This document shows, piece after piece, positions 38,827-50,800 of a stretch of 64,000 nucleotides of DNA. The position numbers and the translations under genes were made by a program. The notes under the pieces are model-generated. The model was not told where the DNA came from, made no database searches, and was given only the letters and a program-made list of their open reading frames with translations. The stretch comes from Erpobdella octoculata (Eukaryota; Annelida; Clitellata; Hirudinida; Erpobdellidae): assembly GCA_963978895.1 (NCBI GenBank), contig OZ022241.1, positions 18,281,273-18,345,272 on the forward strand, written 5' to 3'. Position 1 is the first letter of the stretch; every line of letters starts with the position of its first letter.

Positions 38827-38885
38827 TTAACATATATACATATATACATATATACATATATACAAACATTCATTTTTATATATAT

Positions 38886-39129
38886 AGACAATTGACACGG
38901 CTTCAAACCATGTAACAGGCGAGCGCATAACCGGCAGATATGGAAACAATTAGTCCGACAATATAATATAGCATTTAATCATTTTAGTCCGAAAACAGAC
39001 AAAACGCAAATTTCGTAGATAATATTGAGAATGAACTTTAGAATTGAGAATTAAATTAAATAGTTAAACGGCAAAAGAACGGGACGAACTTAAAGGCAGC
39101 CGCACGCTAGGCGCCTAGCAACGATATTC
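38886..39129 (-). other. Presumed 5' end of the RTE insertion
   Basis: A single-copy-looking segment with GC-rich patches (GGCAGCCGCACGCTAGGCGC). It lies between the nested repeats and the right target duplication at 39130. By position it should be the RTE 5' untranslated region. Confidence 0.4.
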
Positions 39130-39141
39130 CACCACTAGGTT
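39130..39141. repeat. 12-bp target duplication of the RTE insertion, right
   Basis: CACCACTAGGTT. It is followed by AAGTAAATTTAAAATTAAAA, the continuation of the target repeat. Confidence 0.75.
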
Positions 39142-39352
39142 AAGTAAATTTAAAATTAAAAATGTATATAGTAAACTCTAGGTTAAAAAATTTCAAATTT
39201 TGAAAATCAGTGGGCAAATGCCCCCCTGTTCCCCGAAATTTACGTCCCTGGATGAATATAGTTACAGTTAAACGTAAGTACATAATCTACATAGTAGGAA
39301 ATAGGGCAGATCAAATAACTTGACCTTTGATAAATATAGGAAAGATCAGTGG
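39142..39352. repeat. Continuation of the target repeat, then unassigned sequence
   Basis: It aligns with 26310-26395 up to about 39225 (AAATTTCAAATTTTGAAAATCAG). The rest is unassigned. Confidence 0.55.
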
Positions 39353-40160
39353 CGCAGCCAGAAAATTTTTTGGGGGGGGGGGGCACGGGGGGAGAAACTG
39401 ATTAGTAAGGAGTTTTCGGAAAAATTTACCACTCACAAAAGTCAAAGGGTAACGACAGTTTCAGTAATAATTAGTAACAAAAAACAATAAGACATTTAAA
39501 TTGAAACAGTTTATTACAATATCAAATTCAGCCGACGTTTTTTCTGAAACAAATGAAAATCCCAATGGGTGTTATGGCAAATTAACATATTCTAAATGAA
39601 AATCCCATGCCCGGGATTGAACCTGGAACCTTTAGATCTTCAGTCTAACGCTCTGCCAATGTGTGTGTGTGGTTTGTTTAACGTCTGTATCTGTCAATAA
39701 GACAATTTAGACGCTCTCCCAACTGAGCTATCTATAATTTATATATAACTAGCCTGAACGGGGTCAGACCATAAGAGAGTGTGGCGCATAGATACAAAGG
39801 AAATTTTGTAACAATGGAAATGTGCAGAGCGCACAAAATATTAGAAAAATAATAGAGAATATACATCGAGTAAAAAATTGAAAACAAACCAGCAAACGGG
39901 CACGCGCGTCACTTCAAAATCAATTTCGGCAAATTTTATGCCCAGACCGGTTCGATTACCTTTAGATTTTCAGTCCAACGCTTTCCCAAGAGCAATCTAG
40001 ACCGACATTGTTCATAGTTCTTGCGCGCAACTTTATATATAACTAGCCTGAACTAGTTTAAGAATTGAAAAACAGTCCAATAAACAGGCACCCGCGTCAC
40101 TTCAAAATCAATTTCGGAAAGTTTCGGGGGAGGGGGGGGGCACGGGACTGGCAAAGATAC
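39353..40160. repeat. hAT-like end plus two interrupted tRNA-Phe-like repeat copies
   Basis: CAGTGGCGCAGCCAG with a G-run at 39354 resembles a hAT MITE end. On the minus strand at 39601-39735, GATAGCTCAGTTGGGAGAGC (A-box half of a tRNA-Phe) is separated by about 60 bases, including a CACACA run, from GTTAGACTGAAGATCTAAAGG and GGTTCAATCCCGGGCAT (anticodon GAA and B-box). A second, more decayed copy is at 39938-40010. Both copies are followed by TATATATAACTAGCCTGAAC and share GGGCACGCGCGTCACTTCAA. Neither can be a functional tRNA. Confidence 0.55.
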
Positions 40161-40184
40161 TATTACAAAATAATATTTTAACAA

Positions 40185-40451
40185 TTATGACGAACGCAGG
40201 GAACAGTTAGGTCGTGACGAGATGATAAACGGAGTCTGCATCTTTCTGGGTAGTCCGAAGATCGAGCAGATAAGATGGGAAGCTGTTTTGAAGAATATTG
40301 TGAGTGCTAGTAGTTTATGGGAAATTTTGGACGAAATGGGAAGCCAGTGCAATTGACGGAGGATAGGAGAAATATGTTCACGGGCTGGTGCACCAACCAC
40401 CAGGCAGGCGGTGGAATGGAAAACACTTGTATAAGGATGGAGAGTCTTCAT
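40185..40451 (-). pseudogene. Non-LTR retrotransposon (CR1/L2-like) C-terminal fragment
   Basis: The minus-strand peptide contains REHISPILRQLHWLPISSKI with KLLALTIFFKTA. This is the conserved region after the reverse transcriptase in CR1/L2-type LINEs, where R-x-x-H-I-T-P-V-L-x-x-L-H-W-L-P-V is characteristic. It ends LRSS shortly afterwards. No other part of the LINE is present. Confidence 0.7.
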
Positions 40452-42074
40452 TTTTTACAGAACAGCACAACACTCAAGAACTGCCGAAAAGCGCTCATGC
40501 GGCTACAAAATCAACGCAAAAAACTCCTTGATGCCGAACTATTTATTTGAAATTTCTGGGGAGCTGCAAATCATCTAATTGATTTATCATTTTATGAAAG
40601 CTAGATCCGCTACAAATTTGTTTTTGTTTATTTCAAATTTCATACATACATGAGCTATATTACAATTTCCACACCTAAAAATAACAGAAGTAGAACAACT
40701 ATATTTTGTTTCAAATATGAAAATGTATACTTTGGAGAGCTTCAAATTTGGCTACCTTTAAAGTCGACTGGATCCGCCCGTGTCCGCAATACACAGAACC
40801 TTATTTCACAAAAAAATCACTGACAACAATATGTCAATATTTCATTGGTAATTCGATAATACCCAGCCCTGGTACTACCTCCCCAGCGATTTGCAGGAAA
40901 TCCGGGAGGAGAAGGACGGGTAGCTGTTAGGTATTTTTAAAAAAGCTATCTATCACACCGTAAGCGTAGGAAGCAGGAAGAAAATTCGTTTCCAATTTTG
41001 TCGTTTCGTGATTTTCGAGCAAGCAGAAGCATTTATTAAAGGTTTTACAGCCCACAAAAATTTGTTTATGTTAATATTTTGGATTGAAAACATAGTATAT
41101 TTTGGAATTATATTAAATATCAATTACATAAAATGACGGGTCATTTGCGCAAGCAAACTTATCGACAACGTGTTAAGTGCTTTGAATGGGATGAGAATTA
41201 TATTCAAAGTTTACCAATAAACACAGTTGAAAACACAAGATTAGGAAAGACAAGTTCATTGTTGTACATGATAGGTTTAAAAACAAGCTAAATTTAGTGT
41301 GTAGCCGTGATACAAATTGTAATCTCAGATTCTGATAAACCTGCTCTACTTGATGTATTTGTAATAGTTGATGATATGAATGTTGCAGAAGTAGGTAGCG
41401 TCAAACAAGCTTTGTGGTTTAAATTGGAATGTCGATAGTTGATGGTTTCATTCCTGATAAACTTGCTGTATCATTGAATGTTAACGTTCTCTAACTGTGT
41501 TGCGATGAAATCATAAATGCTTGCCCTAACCAGCCAACTCAAAGAGTGTAATCCAAAAAGATTTGAAGGCAAAGCAGCTTTCAGGAATTTTAATCCTTAA
41601 TGGTTTGAGTGTCATTCATGATTAGACCAAGATTGGTAGGCTGCTGTTTTTGTGTCTCGCGTTTTCATGAACAATTAATGATTGCATCAAATTTAATAAA
41701 TAGAAAAAAATCAAATAATAAATAACTGATGTGATAAATCTTAAAACTTTGAAGACCAATGTCAATAACTTTGAATTGATGTGATTTCTATTGAACATAA
41801 ACATAAGTTTTAACAAATTGATACTATAGGACTTACACAGTAATTTATATAGCTGTGTTTTATAAATAACTGTTTGGTTAATGTAGTTTTATTAAAACTT
41901 GAAGTATACAATATTAATAAAAGCATTTTCACGTTTATTATGTGCAATTTGTGCTTGTAAATAGTACAATTATTGATATTTTGTGAATAATGCAGTCACT
42001 TAGCACAAAAACTGTCATATACATAAAAAAATTTAGTTTAGTGTAAAAAAATAAAATTTAAGAAAAAACAATTA
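40452..42074. other. No feature recognised
   Basis: AT-rich. Short open frames only, with no recognisable domain. Confidence 0.5.
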
Positions 42075-42812
42075 TTAAACAAGTAAATTAAAAACGAATT
42101 TTTAAAACCAATGCTCTTATATGTAATTAAAACACAAATTTTGCAATCAATTTTTTCTTATATTACTCTTTTATTTTATGTTAAAGTCGAAATATCTTAA
42201 TTATATCGAAATATCGAAATTAATTAAAATTATCTAAATTAATTGACTTATTGTAAAACTAATAATTGAATATTGCATTGTCTTCTATTTTAAGCATGTA
42301 TGCAAAATTTGAAAAAATCTATCATCAGGAAGTGACTCAAAAATTGATTGCAAGATTTGAAACAGACAGAGAAACAAACAGACAGACAGAGAAACAGAGA
42401 CGACGAGTTAATAAAAGCATTGGTAATAATAATAAAAATATCATCAAAAAGCATCGAATTTAAATATCTCAACTATTTTCATGAAAGTTTCGTACACGCT
42501 TGAGAATCGCGGTCAGTGAGTGTGGTTCGTGTTAACTTGGTAAAATAGTCTGCCAGTCGGTTAGCGTTTTGTGGTCAAGAAAACCCTCAAGAAAACCCTC
42601 AAGAAACCCCTCGATAAAATCCTCAAGAAAATTAACTAAATTAATTGACTTATTGTAAAACTAATAATTGAATATTGCATTGTCTTCTATCTTGAGCATG
42701 TATGTAAAATTTGAAAAAAATCTATCATCAGGAAGTGACTCAAAAATTGATTGCAAGATTTGAAACAGACAGAGAAACAGAGCCGACGAGTTAATAAAAG
42801 CATTGGTAAAAA
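42075..42812 (+). repeat. 738-bp repeat, inverted copy at 52322-53059
   Basis: It begins TTAAACAAGTAAATTAAAAA and ends AGCATTGGTAAAAA. The reverse complement is present at 52322-53059, over the same length and with only rare visible differences. It contains an internal direct repeat of about 180 bp (42240-42425 and 42636-42812) and a CAAGAAAACCCT series at 42577-42630. It has no inverted ends and no coding capacity. Confidence 0.85.
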
Positions 42813-43290
42813 TAAATCACAGAAGCATACGATAATGACGACAAAAATTTTAATCGTCATACTATTCACCGGAGTAATATTTTTACGATATACGGTGTCG
42901 CTATGAAATATTTCAGCCCTTCTTAAAAAGATGTTTTTAATGTTTTAAATTGCCTTCACTTGTTTGAAGTTTATAAACCCATTAACCGTTATAAATGTTT
43001 ACATAGCTGGATAAGGCAGCGTTGTTAACTTATTTACAAACTTTTTAGCTAGATTTTACTTTAGTCTTAATGCTTGTGAATTGATGAATGATAACAAGCT
43101 GATTAAACGTAAAAATATCAACACTAGAAGGAGAGATTAAAAAAAATATTCTATGAAAATCCTTTACCAGCACTTTAAGTGCATAGATTATATAGACTTC
43201 AGGAATGATCCCGATATTAGGTATCTATCGCCACACCAGCAATATAGTGCAGTTTGTAATCAATGAACCAAACTTATTAACGCATCACGG
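42813..43290. other. No gene recognised, one piggyBac-like end
   Basis: AACCCATTAACCGTTA at 42976 resembles the end of the small piggyBac-type MITE at 53307-53379, without a partner. Confidence 0.35.
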
Positions 43291-43299
43291 CAAGCAAAC

Positions 43300-43640
43300 A
43301 TCTCAGCAAAACCTTGGGGTACAACTTGTTCTCAGGGCCCACTTATTTTTCAAAAATTCAAAAATTTTCAAAATCCTCTTTTAGTTTTTCTTTAAAAATA
43401 AATTGATGACCGAGAGGGGGTATTTTAAGATATTTTTGCAAAAAATTCAAAACCCTTTTTTTATTTTTCTTCTATAAAAAGCTGATAGCTGATGACCGAA
43501 AGGGGCTATCCGAAGGTAGTTTTTTCATAATTTTTTGATAAACAACTCACCATTTCATGGGGGCCCACTAAACAATCATAGGGCCTGGTTTAGTGGGCCT
43601 ATCCATAAAAAAGACTCACTCCAAACTCAAAAGCCTAAAA
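43300..43640 (+). repeat. Dispersed repeat with GATGACCG and GGGCCCACT words
   Basis: It shares CAACTTGTTCTCAGGGCCC / CAACTTGTCCTGAGAG and TGATGACCGAGAGGGGGTA with 6215-6325. The GATGACCGAAAGGGGCTA word occurs twice inside it. Probably an old hAT-type MITE. Confidence 0.5.
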
Positions 43641-43674
43641 TATCAGAATAGAAAAAATCTTAGAAGTAATCTTA

Positions 43675-43925
43675 GCCAAGTAAAGGAAAAACGAGTTTTT
43701 CAACACAAACTTTTATTTTAATTATACTCGAATTAGAAATGCGAAAGATGTTCAAATTAAGTTTTTTTTAATTGAATCATATATTGTCATCCAATATAAA
43801 GCTATGCTGAAAGTTTCAGTTTCCTAGCTAGTCATAAAGCTGGTTAAATTTTACTTGCAAGATTTGCGTGCAGAGAAAGTCACACACAAACAGACATTGT
43901 AACCTAAATACAAGTTTGTAAAAAT
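43675..43925 (-). repeat. 260-bp dispersed repeat, copy 3
   Basis: Reverse complement of the repeat at 21830-22090 (for example GCTATGCTGAAAGTTTCAG, AGGAAAAACGAGTTTTTCAA). Confidence 0.8.
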
Positions 43926-44409
43926 GTTTGAAGTGAACCTATATAAAATTGCCGATTGTGTTTAATTTAAAAACAAAAACAGAAAATTAATTCTGCAATG
44001 CAAAAATTTACGATAAATATTTATTATTTTTAATTACTGCACATTTTTTCATTTTATTTTTATGAACCCGCTCCTCCCAAACTAAAGCAACATTGACACG
44101 TTTTTAACAAAGGTGCCTTGAACATACAGACCAATCTACCAGTAATCTGATCTGAAACTATCATTAGCAGTGATATATTTGTATTTGAAATACGTATTTA
44201 AAGTACATTGGGGGCACTTCTCTATTAATATTTGAAATAAATTTTCAGTGAGTATTTTGTATTTCTATGATTTTCCAAAATATTTTTTTAAATACGGCCT
44301 AGCCAATTATTTACTCTTAGAAATTGTTGATCTATGGTTCACATAATATTATCACTATTTTGTTGCTATAGTTCTGTAGTAAACTGCATTTATTTTTTAT
44401 AAATAACTG
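43926..44409. other. No feature recognised
   Basis: AT-rich spacer between a repeat and a transposase relic. Confidence 0.5.
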
Positions 44410-45110
44410 CTACTTTTGACTTGGAAAATGACTCGCAACTTGATGTTTTTCTACCCCCCACATCACTGTTGTGCAATCCATGCTTTAAACTTAATTAAAT
44501 CTCATGACATTCATGCGGCTTTGCTTGAAAATAGTTCGTACTTTGGATTGCTTAATCAGGCAGCCAGTCCGAAGGTTGCTGAAATGATGAAGGAAATATG
44601 TGGGAAGCAATTTTTGCCTCTTTGTGCAGCCAGAGGAAATTCACAGTGCATTGTTGTTTGCCGGCTCATTGAGTTTAAAGTGAAAATAAAAAGTTTTATG
44701 TAGCTCAGACTTTGCTAGCTTTCAAAAACATCAAGCTTGATTTTTTAGAAGATTATGCAAAAGTACTTTGACCACTCAATGCAGCCATTGATATTCTTCA
44801 AGATGAAATTTTTTATCTGGGCTACCTCCTACCAACCTTATTAACCATAGAGAACTCACTACAATTCATTTTCAACGGTCATTTTGTGCATTGTAAGCCG
44901 TTGGAATCTGCAATGATTAAATGATTAAAGATCCGATTTGAGTTTTTGTTAGAAATGGGTGTTGTGACAAATTAACATATTTTAAAATGTTATGGGTTCC
45001 TGAAGCAAAAGAGTCTTGCCGGCAAGTGTTTTTGGAATCTGCACAACGGTTTAGAACTAAACAACTCCAGCTTGCCAATATGATGATTTTTTTTCATTCA
45101 CCCATGAAGC
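44410..45110 (+). pseudogene. hAT transposase, central fragment, decayed
   Basis: HHCCAIHALNLIKSHDIHAA at about 44460-44520 corresponds to the hAT motif C-x-x-H-x-L-N-L-I/V. It is followed by SPKVAEMMKEICGKQFLPLC and, after a frame change, LNAAIDILQDEIFYLGYLLPTL near 44780-44840, the region before the C-terminal domain. Several stops are present. It may belong to the same original element as 45600-45894. Confidence 0.6.
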
Positions 45111-45599
45111 CGTGACACAGAGCGAAAAGAGTGAAAAAATTGAGTTCAGCTTCAGTGTCTGCAGTACCTTGACAGTTCTGACAACATTGAGCGGGAGCGC
45201 AGCCAAGGGGTCGGGGGGCCCGGGCCCCTCCGAAACCTAGACAAAGTGGATTTTGAAGTGACGGGCAGGCCTGTGAATTTGGAATGTTTTTCAATTCTTT
45301 CTTCTATTATTTCATTAACCTTTGTTGAATTTATTGAAACAAACAATTCAGAATTAATTATCTTTTAATTTGGTTTTGAAATCTTTGTTAGAGAGTTTCA
45401 TATTTACCCTTTTCCTTATATATACTATTTGCCCAAAATGAGCGAGTCTGCACTTGGATTCAACGTCTCCGTCCAAGGTTTCTTGACCAAGTATCCTTTC
45501 TTCGCTTAGAGTAGACACTCAAATATTTTGCCTGCGACTTTGGTAACATATCTACTGTACGTGGCGAATACTTGCGCTAGAAAACCAAATAGTAGAATT

Positions 45600-45894
45600 T
45601 CCCAGTGGCAGAGCGGCCACATACCGCAGTTGATGTTTTGCAACATTGTGAGGAATCCGTTTACCACCAGATCAACACGCTGCTGAAACTCTTTGTCATG
45701 TTGCCCCTCTCTTTCGCGACAGCCGAGGGATCCTTCTCAACTATGCGCAGACTTAAATAATATCTACGCAACACAATGGGCCAGGCAAGGCTGAATGGGT
45801 TTGCCCAGATGACGATCAATCGCAACCTTCCCATTAATGAAGAAGCCGTCATTGACATTTTTCGCAAAAAAATGCGACTGAATTTGTTATTGTA
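45600..45894 (+). pseudogene. hAT transposase, C-terminal dimerisation domain
   Basis: VMLPLSFATAEGSFSTMRRLK followed, after one stop, by YLRNTMGQARLNGFAQMTIN and EEAVIDIFRKK is the classical hAT C-terminal block (A-x-A/S-E-R-S-F-S-x-L-R-R, then L-R-x-T-M-x-x-x-R-L). R is replaced by G in the E-R-S-F-S box. It ends at a stop at 45892. The 45190-45240 stretch in front has a GC-rich MITE-like end (GAGCGCAGCCAAGGGG). Confidence 0.75.
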
Positions 45895-47842
45895 ATAAAT
45901 TGGTTCAAATCTAATCTGTCCCTATTATTATAATTTTGAACGATCCGAATAAATTGAATGCGAAGAGCAGCGTCACGGTAGCATTTCTTTGGAGGAGGAG
46001 GGCACTGTGGCAAGGTCATAGATATCTATGGACAAGACTAATTAAACCATTAAGCTGATAAGAGCAAGTTAATGCTCACTTGCCTCAGCTGTTGTTTTTT
46101 CAAACAAACGTATAAAGCGTTTGTAAACTAATTAAACTAAGAATTGATAATGCGAATCAAAGGTTTTGTGTCAAATTAAAGCATTTATAAATCCTTTGTA
46201 ATTTTACAAGAAATCATGGTTTTTAAACTCACATTCACTCATGTCCACAATTAGGGAATTTTTTAAATATGAAAGTTTCACATATATACACAGGTGTTCC
46301 TGTCGCCACGATACTGGACACTTCTATGACATTTAATAAATAAATAATTATAATAGTAACACAAATTTATAAGTGCAAAAGTATCCAAGAATTTATTTTA
46401 ATTCATTTTTCACTGAAACATTCAACCAATATCTATGCATTCAGCGGTTTAAAGGAAAATTGTATTATGCAAATTAATTTTCTATTGTGAAAAATTATCT
46501 ACGATGAATGTTTCCACCATTGATATCAGTATATATCAAAGGTTTCCACGATTAATTGTCTTCACGATGAATTTGCCGTAAACCAAATTTTGCAGGTCCG
46601 TTCAAACAATGACAACTGAATGGAAGGACAGTACGGATCATAGGAAGAATTTTGAAAGCCTTTGCCGATCGAGGTAGCATGTTGTCAAACATCAAAGACT
46701 GAATACAATAGCATAAACGTGTGGGATCTTACGGTTTTACCTTACAATTTTAGGTCATTCAGTTTTATTTATTTAATTTACAGTTGTTTTAAATAAAAAT
46801 CAAATTACGACACAGTTTACAATTATCGTAAACTGTGCCGTATTTTGAATGTTTTTGGCGGTAGGTAGATTCTAATTGACTAACTGGCATACAATGCATT
46901 TATTACTTTCCTATTTTTTGATTTATTAACTCTTGTAAAAAACAAATTGTTGATGTCAATTTATCTTGAACTCCCCCTCTCCCATGTCAACAATTGTCAA
47001 ACTTCTTCAAACTCCCTCCCTCCCCTATTTCGTTAACATAACAAATGGACTAGGACTAAATATTCTATTAACTGCATATTATGGCGCTTATGGTTACCAA
47101 TAGCAATTTCGCATCAGGAAGGGCACGGAGAATGAAAAAAGAAGGGAACTGAGGGGAAGGAAAAAAGCAAAAAAAGAACTGCTCCAGCTTGAGGATTTAT
47201 TGACCTCGAAATGAGTTTGCAGATTGCAAAAACAGCGGGAAACGTTACAATCTGATGATTCGATTTTGGGTATGAGTAAAATCTCGGTTAAATTCCTATT
47301 TTCATATTCCGGCAAAAGAAATTTAAAAATTGCACCAACTTTCAAGGCTCGTTATAAATTTAAGAAAGGTCCCGTGACGTTTTTCAGACTAAACAGAGCC
47401 TGCACCGTAATCCGCTTCTCCAGTCCATGTAAAAAAAAAATATATTCTATAATTACAAGTTTAAAGTGGCGTAAGTCATAAATGGCTTCGAGGTCACTGA
47501 TATATACATGTTCCAGTCCTACACTTAATTACCAACTGTTGTGGATCCTCACTTAGGTTAAAGATTCAGTAAACTAAAAAGTCTTAAATTTTTCGGGTGA
47601 GTTGGAATTACAATCCCGGAACTTGGCGCAACTTCCGTTATAAAAAATTTAAATAAAGAGTAACTCAGCTTTTAATTATTAAACATGAAAAATAATATCC
47701 AGTTTACAAAACAGAAAAAATAAATATTTGGTCATTATTTGTAATACACAAAATACTAACTCAAGACTAGTATTGATGCTAAAATGAGTTGAAAACAGTT
47801 AAATAACAATAATAATATCGTAACAAAAAAAGAAAAAAATCA
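45895..47842. other. Intergenic sequence downstream of the SLC3 gene, no gene recognised
   Basis: AT-rich. Only short frames without domains. It should contain the 3' untranslated region and polyadenylation site of the minus-strand gene ending at 47843. Confidence 0.45.
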
Positions 47843-50800
47843 CTAGGCAGCTGGAGAGACAATGTAATCACTGTCATCATTACCATCATCATTATCATTG
47901 GTTGGATTATCGGTCACCAAAATGACAACAACACCCTCTCCCGGTCTAAGAACTACTCGTGATAGAGTAATCACATCCCCCTCTACAAACCCCTCCTCAA
48001 TACTATTTGTTGCGTCTTCCACCACATTTTTAACATTAATATTCTCCTCTTTATGGCCTGGAGCAAATTTTTCATGAGAGGGAATCTTCAAAGCCACTTT
48101 TCCCCTGGCCACACCAGACGAAAAAGTATAATCATCAATAGAGATCGACGAACCAAAGTTCAATGCCACGAGATATGGAACACTGTTAGAAGCAAATCTG
48201 AAAAGAACAAAATAAGAAAAAAACAAATTCATGCAAATTTCAAAAATACAATAATCCAATAAATTAATAAATAAAACATAACACAAAACATTTTTTCATA
48301 TAACAGAGCATGCACCAAATTATTGTTATCTGAATTGTTATTGTTATCTGAATTGTTATTGGTCCCAATAAAGGTTTTATATCAACTCATCACCTGCATT
48401 TCATAATTAAATATATTACTGTAAATATAAAAATCACAGGAAATTCAATCAAAATAAAATAGGTTGAATAACAACAAATAATTGTCAGACACAATTATAT
48501 TTTGATTCAAGATATGAAATCAATTTGAAGAACTCCTAATTCAAAACAAAAATGTATCATAAGCACAATATTAATGCTTACTGGGAAACAAGCTGTCAAT
48601 GTATATAGTTTGACAGTGCAAATTGGCATTAAGGAACGTTTACACAGGAAAAGACTCACCCTCATGCATGACAATGACATCTTGGTAGCAAAGATGTTTG
48701 AATGTTGGTGCCTTCCAACTTTCAATTTGCCAGTGAATAATGTATTCATGCGCTCAACCACATTACTCATTAAATCAGTGATATGATTGGTCGTCATGGT
48801 CATGCATTACGGGAGTCAAAAATAAATTATTTCAAAGATATTTTATTTATTGAAAACATAAAAAAACTATTTAAAATTTTATTCTGTTATTGATATTGTA
48901 TTTTATTTTTATAATAATTAAGATTGAGAACGTAACCTATCACCTACAAAATGCGATTCCAATTGTCTCGTGTAAACCCTTACTGTCGCAAAGCCTTGAG
49001 TCTCTAACAAAACTATTAAAATAAAGTAATTAATAAGCTACCTGACAAATGAAAATATGTCTTTGTTAACAATGGCATACTGAATCCTGCCATTTGTAAA
49101 CGATTCTTCTTTTTTCAGTCTTGTGAGATAATGAAAATTCTTGAGAGAGGCTGATGACAATGATGCAGTACTTTCTGGTAATGATGCAGACACAAATGTT
49201 GGAGTAAAAGATGAAGAGGAGGTCAAATTTCTGACAAGTTGATCAAACTGGAGTTCAAAAATGATAGACAACAATTTATTAAATTCACAAATCACATTTG
49301 TAGACATTAAAAAAATTGTTCAATTAAAATGTTTACAATCTGCTTGTGCCCTGGAGCCAAATAATCCTCTTGTTGTCGAAACTCCTACGATACATAAGAT
49401 AGAAATCAACAATTTGAATAAATGAATCAAGTAATAAATAAATAACCAACCAATATATAATCACAATCTTTAATCGACCAACCTTGAAGATTCCCATCTC
49501 AGCACTATTCTTAAGAAGAACACCTCCAGGCAAGAGCATAATCAGAGCATTGTAGACGTTGTGGTAAATAGCTAGCATATGCTGGTCTTTTTTCTCATGT
49601 CCAATCTAAACAATACAATAATAAAACTTGCATCAGCATAAGTTTATGATGCACATCAAGATTGAAATCAGAAAAACTTCACTATATTTTATATTTCTCT
49701 ATAACCAGTGATGATATAGCTATTAGGTATTTCTCTAGAACTACAGATAGCCCGTCAAAAATGACGGAATTTTTTAAATCTCATTATATATTATTTTTTG
49801 ATTAAAGTGCCACCTCTTTTGATCTTAAGGAATGACAGTGAACAATTTCATAATGATTCTTATTAAATGCCTATTATTATATATAAATTAATTTACCATA
49901 GATAGCAAATCATCATGCAAAAACGTCTTACACAGACTTGGGCTATTATATTATATATATCATATCAATGTATTAAATTATACAGGCTAACATAGCATTT
50001 ACTTAATGAACTCAGTAACTAGTATTTCTTAACAAAATTTGTTAGCTATTTCTGTTCTTTATTATTTATATGATTTGAAAATTCTAATATTTACTCATCA
50101 GTCAAGCTTGCCTACCAAAAACTTTTTCTATCATTCAACCTCAAGTCTACTTGATTTGCACATTTATGTGACATTCCCCAAAAACACTTGCATTGAAAAA
50201 ATACAAAATTGGAAAGTTTTTAACTCATGAATTATCAAAAAATTATGCAACCATTGGCATAAGCTTAAACTTCCAAAATTGGTTAAATACAGGAAAACAG
50301 TTCAACTGAAAAATATCATTTAACCATCCACATAGATTCAACTCCTTGAGACAACTTGCCAAGTGATGCATCAATCAATTCATGTAAACAAATTCCTCCG
50401 CAGTTCAAATTAATATTCATGAGCGAGTGACTTATAGGCGTGTCTGCCCAAGAGAGGTAATTTTTGGCTATGCCAACTGTTTCTGAATTTGATTCATCAG
50501 TCGGAATGTTAATCAATAAAGCCCTGAAAAATAAAATTGAATGTTGGTCAACATGTAATGAAACGACATGAAGTAATGATATTGATATAATGTTTATAAA
50601 TAATGCAATAATAATGACCATTCATTCATGAAACAATAATATTGACCATCCATACATGAGGCAATGAGGTTGATCATTCCTAGATGGAGAAATAATGTTG
50701 ACCATCCATACATGAAGCAATAATGTTGACCATCGATACATGAAACAATAATGTTGACCATCGATACATGAAACAATAATGTTGACCATTGATACATGAA

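Larger units (their letters stand above)
38271..38873. mobile_element. Repeat bounded by ATGAATGTTTGT inverted ends, containing a Helitron-like element and the core repeat
   Basis: ATGAATGTTTGT (38271) and ACAAACATTCAT (38862-38873) are inverted ends in a TATATA context. The interior has the Helitron-like minisatellite element (38289-38590, 3' end CTAG-T on the plus strand), a CACACA/ACAT-rich stretch and the 140-bp core repeat (38682-38826). The reverse-complement arrangement occurs at 58240-58986 with the same ends and order, so the composite moved or was duplicated as a unit. Confidence 0.65.
26450..39129 (-). mobile_element. RTE-type non-LTR retrotransposon insertion carrying nested elements
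   Basis: The element lies on the minus strand. Its 3' end is an (ATA)n-like tail at 26450-26466, next to the duplication CACCACTAGGTT. Coding parts are at 35136-35665 (N-terminal side), 27309-28383 (endonuclease) and 26560-27308 (end of reverse transcriptase and C-terminus). Nested inside are a Gypsy element (28387-35130) and, in the presumed 5' untranslated region, several further repeats (35800-38885). The 12-bp duplication recurs at 39130-39141. Sequence beyond it resumes the target repeat also seen at 26291-26395. The 3' end and coding parts are read directly. That the 5' end reaches 39129 is inferred from the duplication and the target alignment. Confidence 0.7.

Noticed and set aside
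39601..39735. Functional tRNA-Phe gene
   Set aside because: The D-arm half and the anticodon/T half are separated by about 60 bases, the acceptor stem cannot pair, and a CACACA run lies between.
47094..47481. Short open frames between the hAT relic and the SLC3 gene
   Set aside because: Low-complexity Lys/Ser-rich translations on both strands with no motif or splice context.
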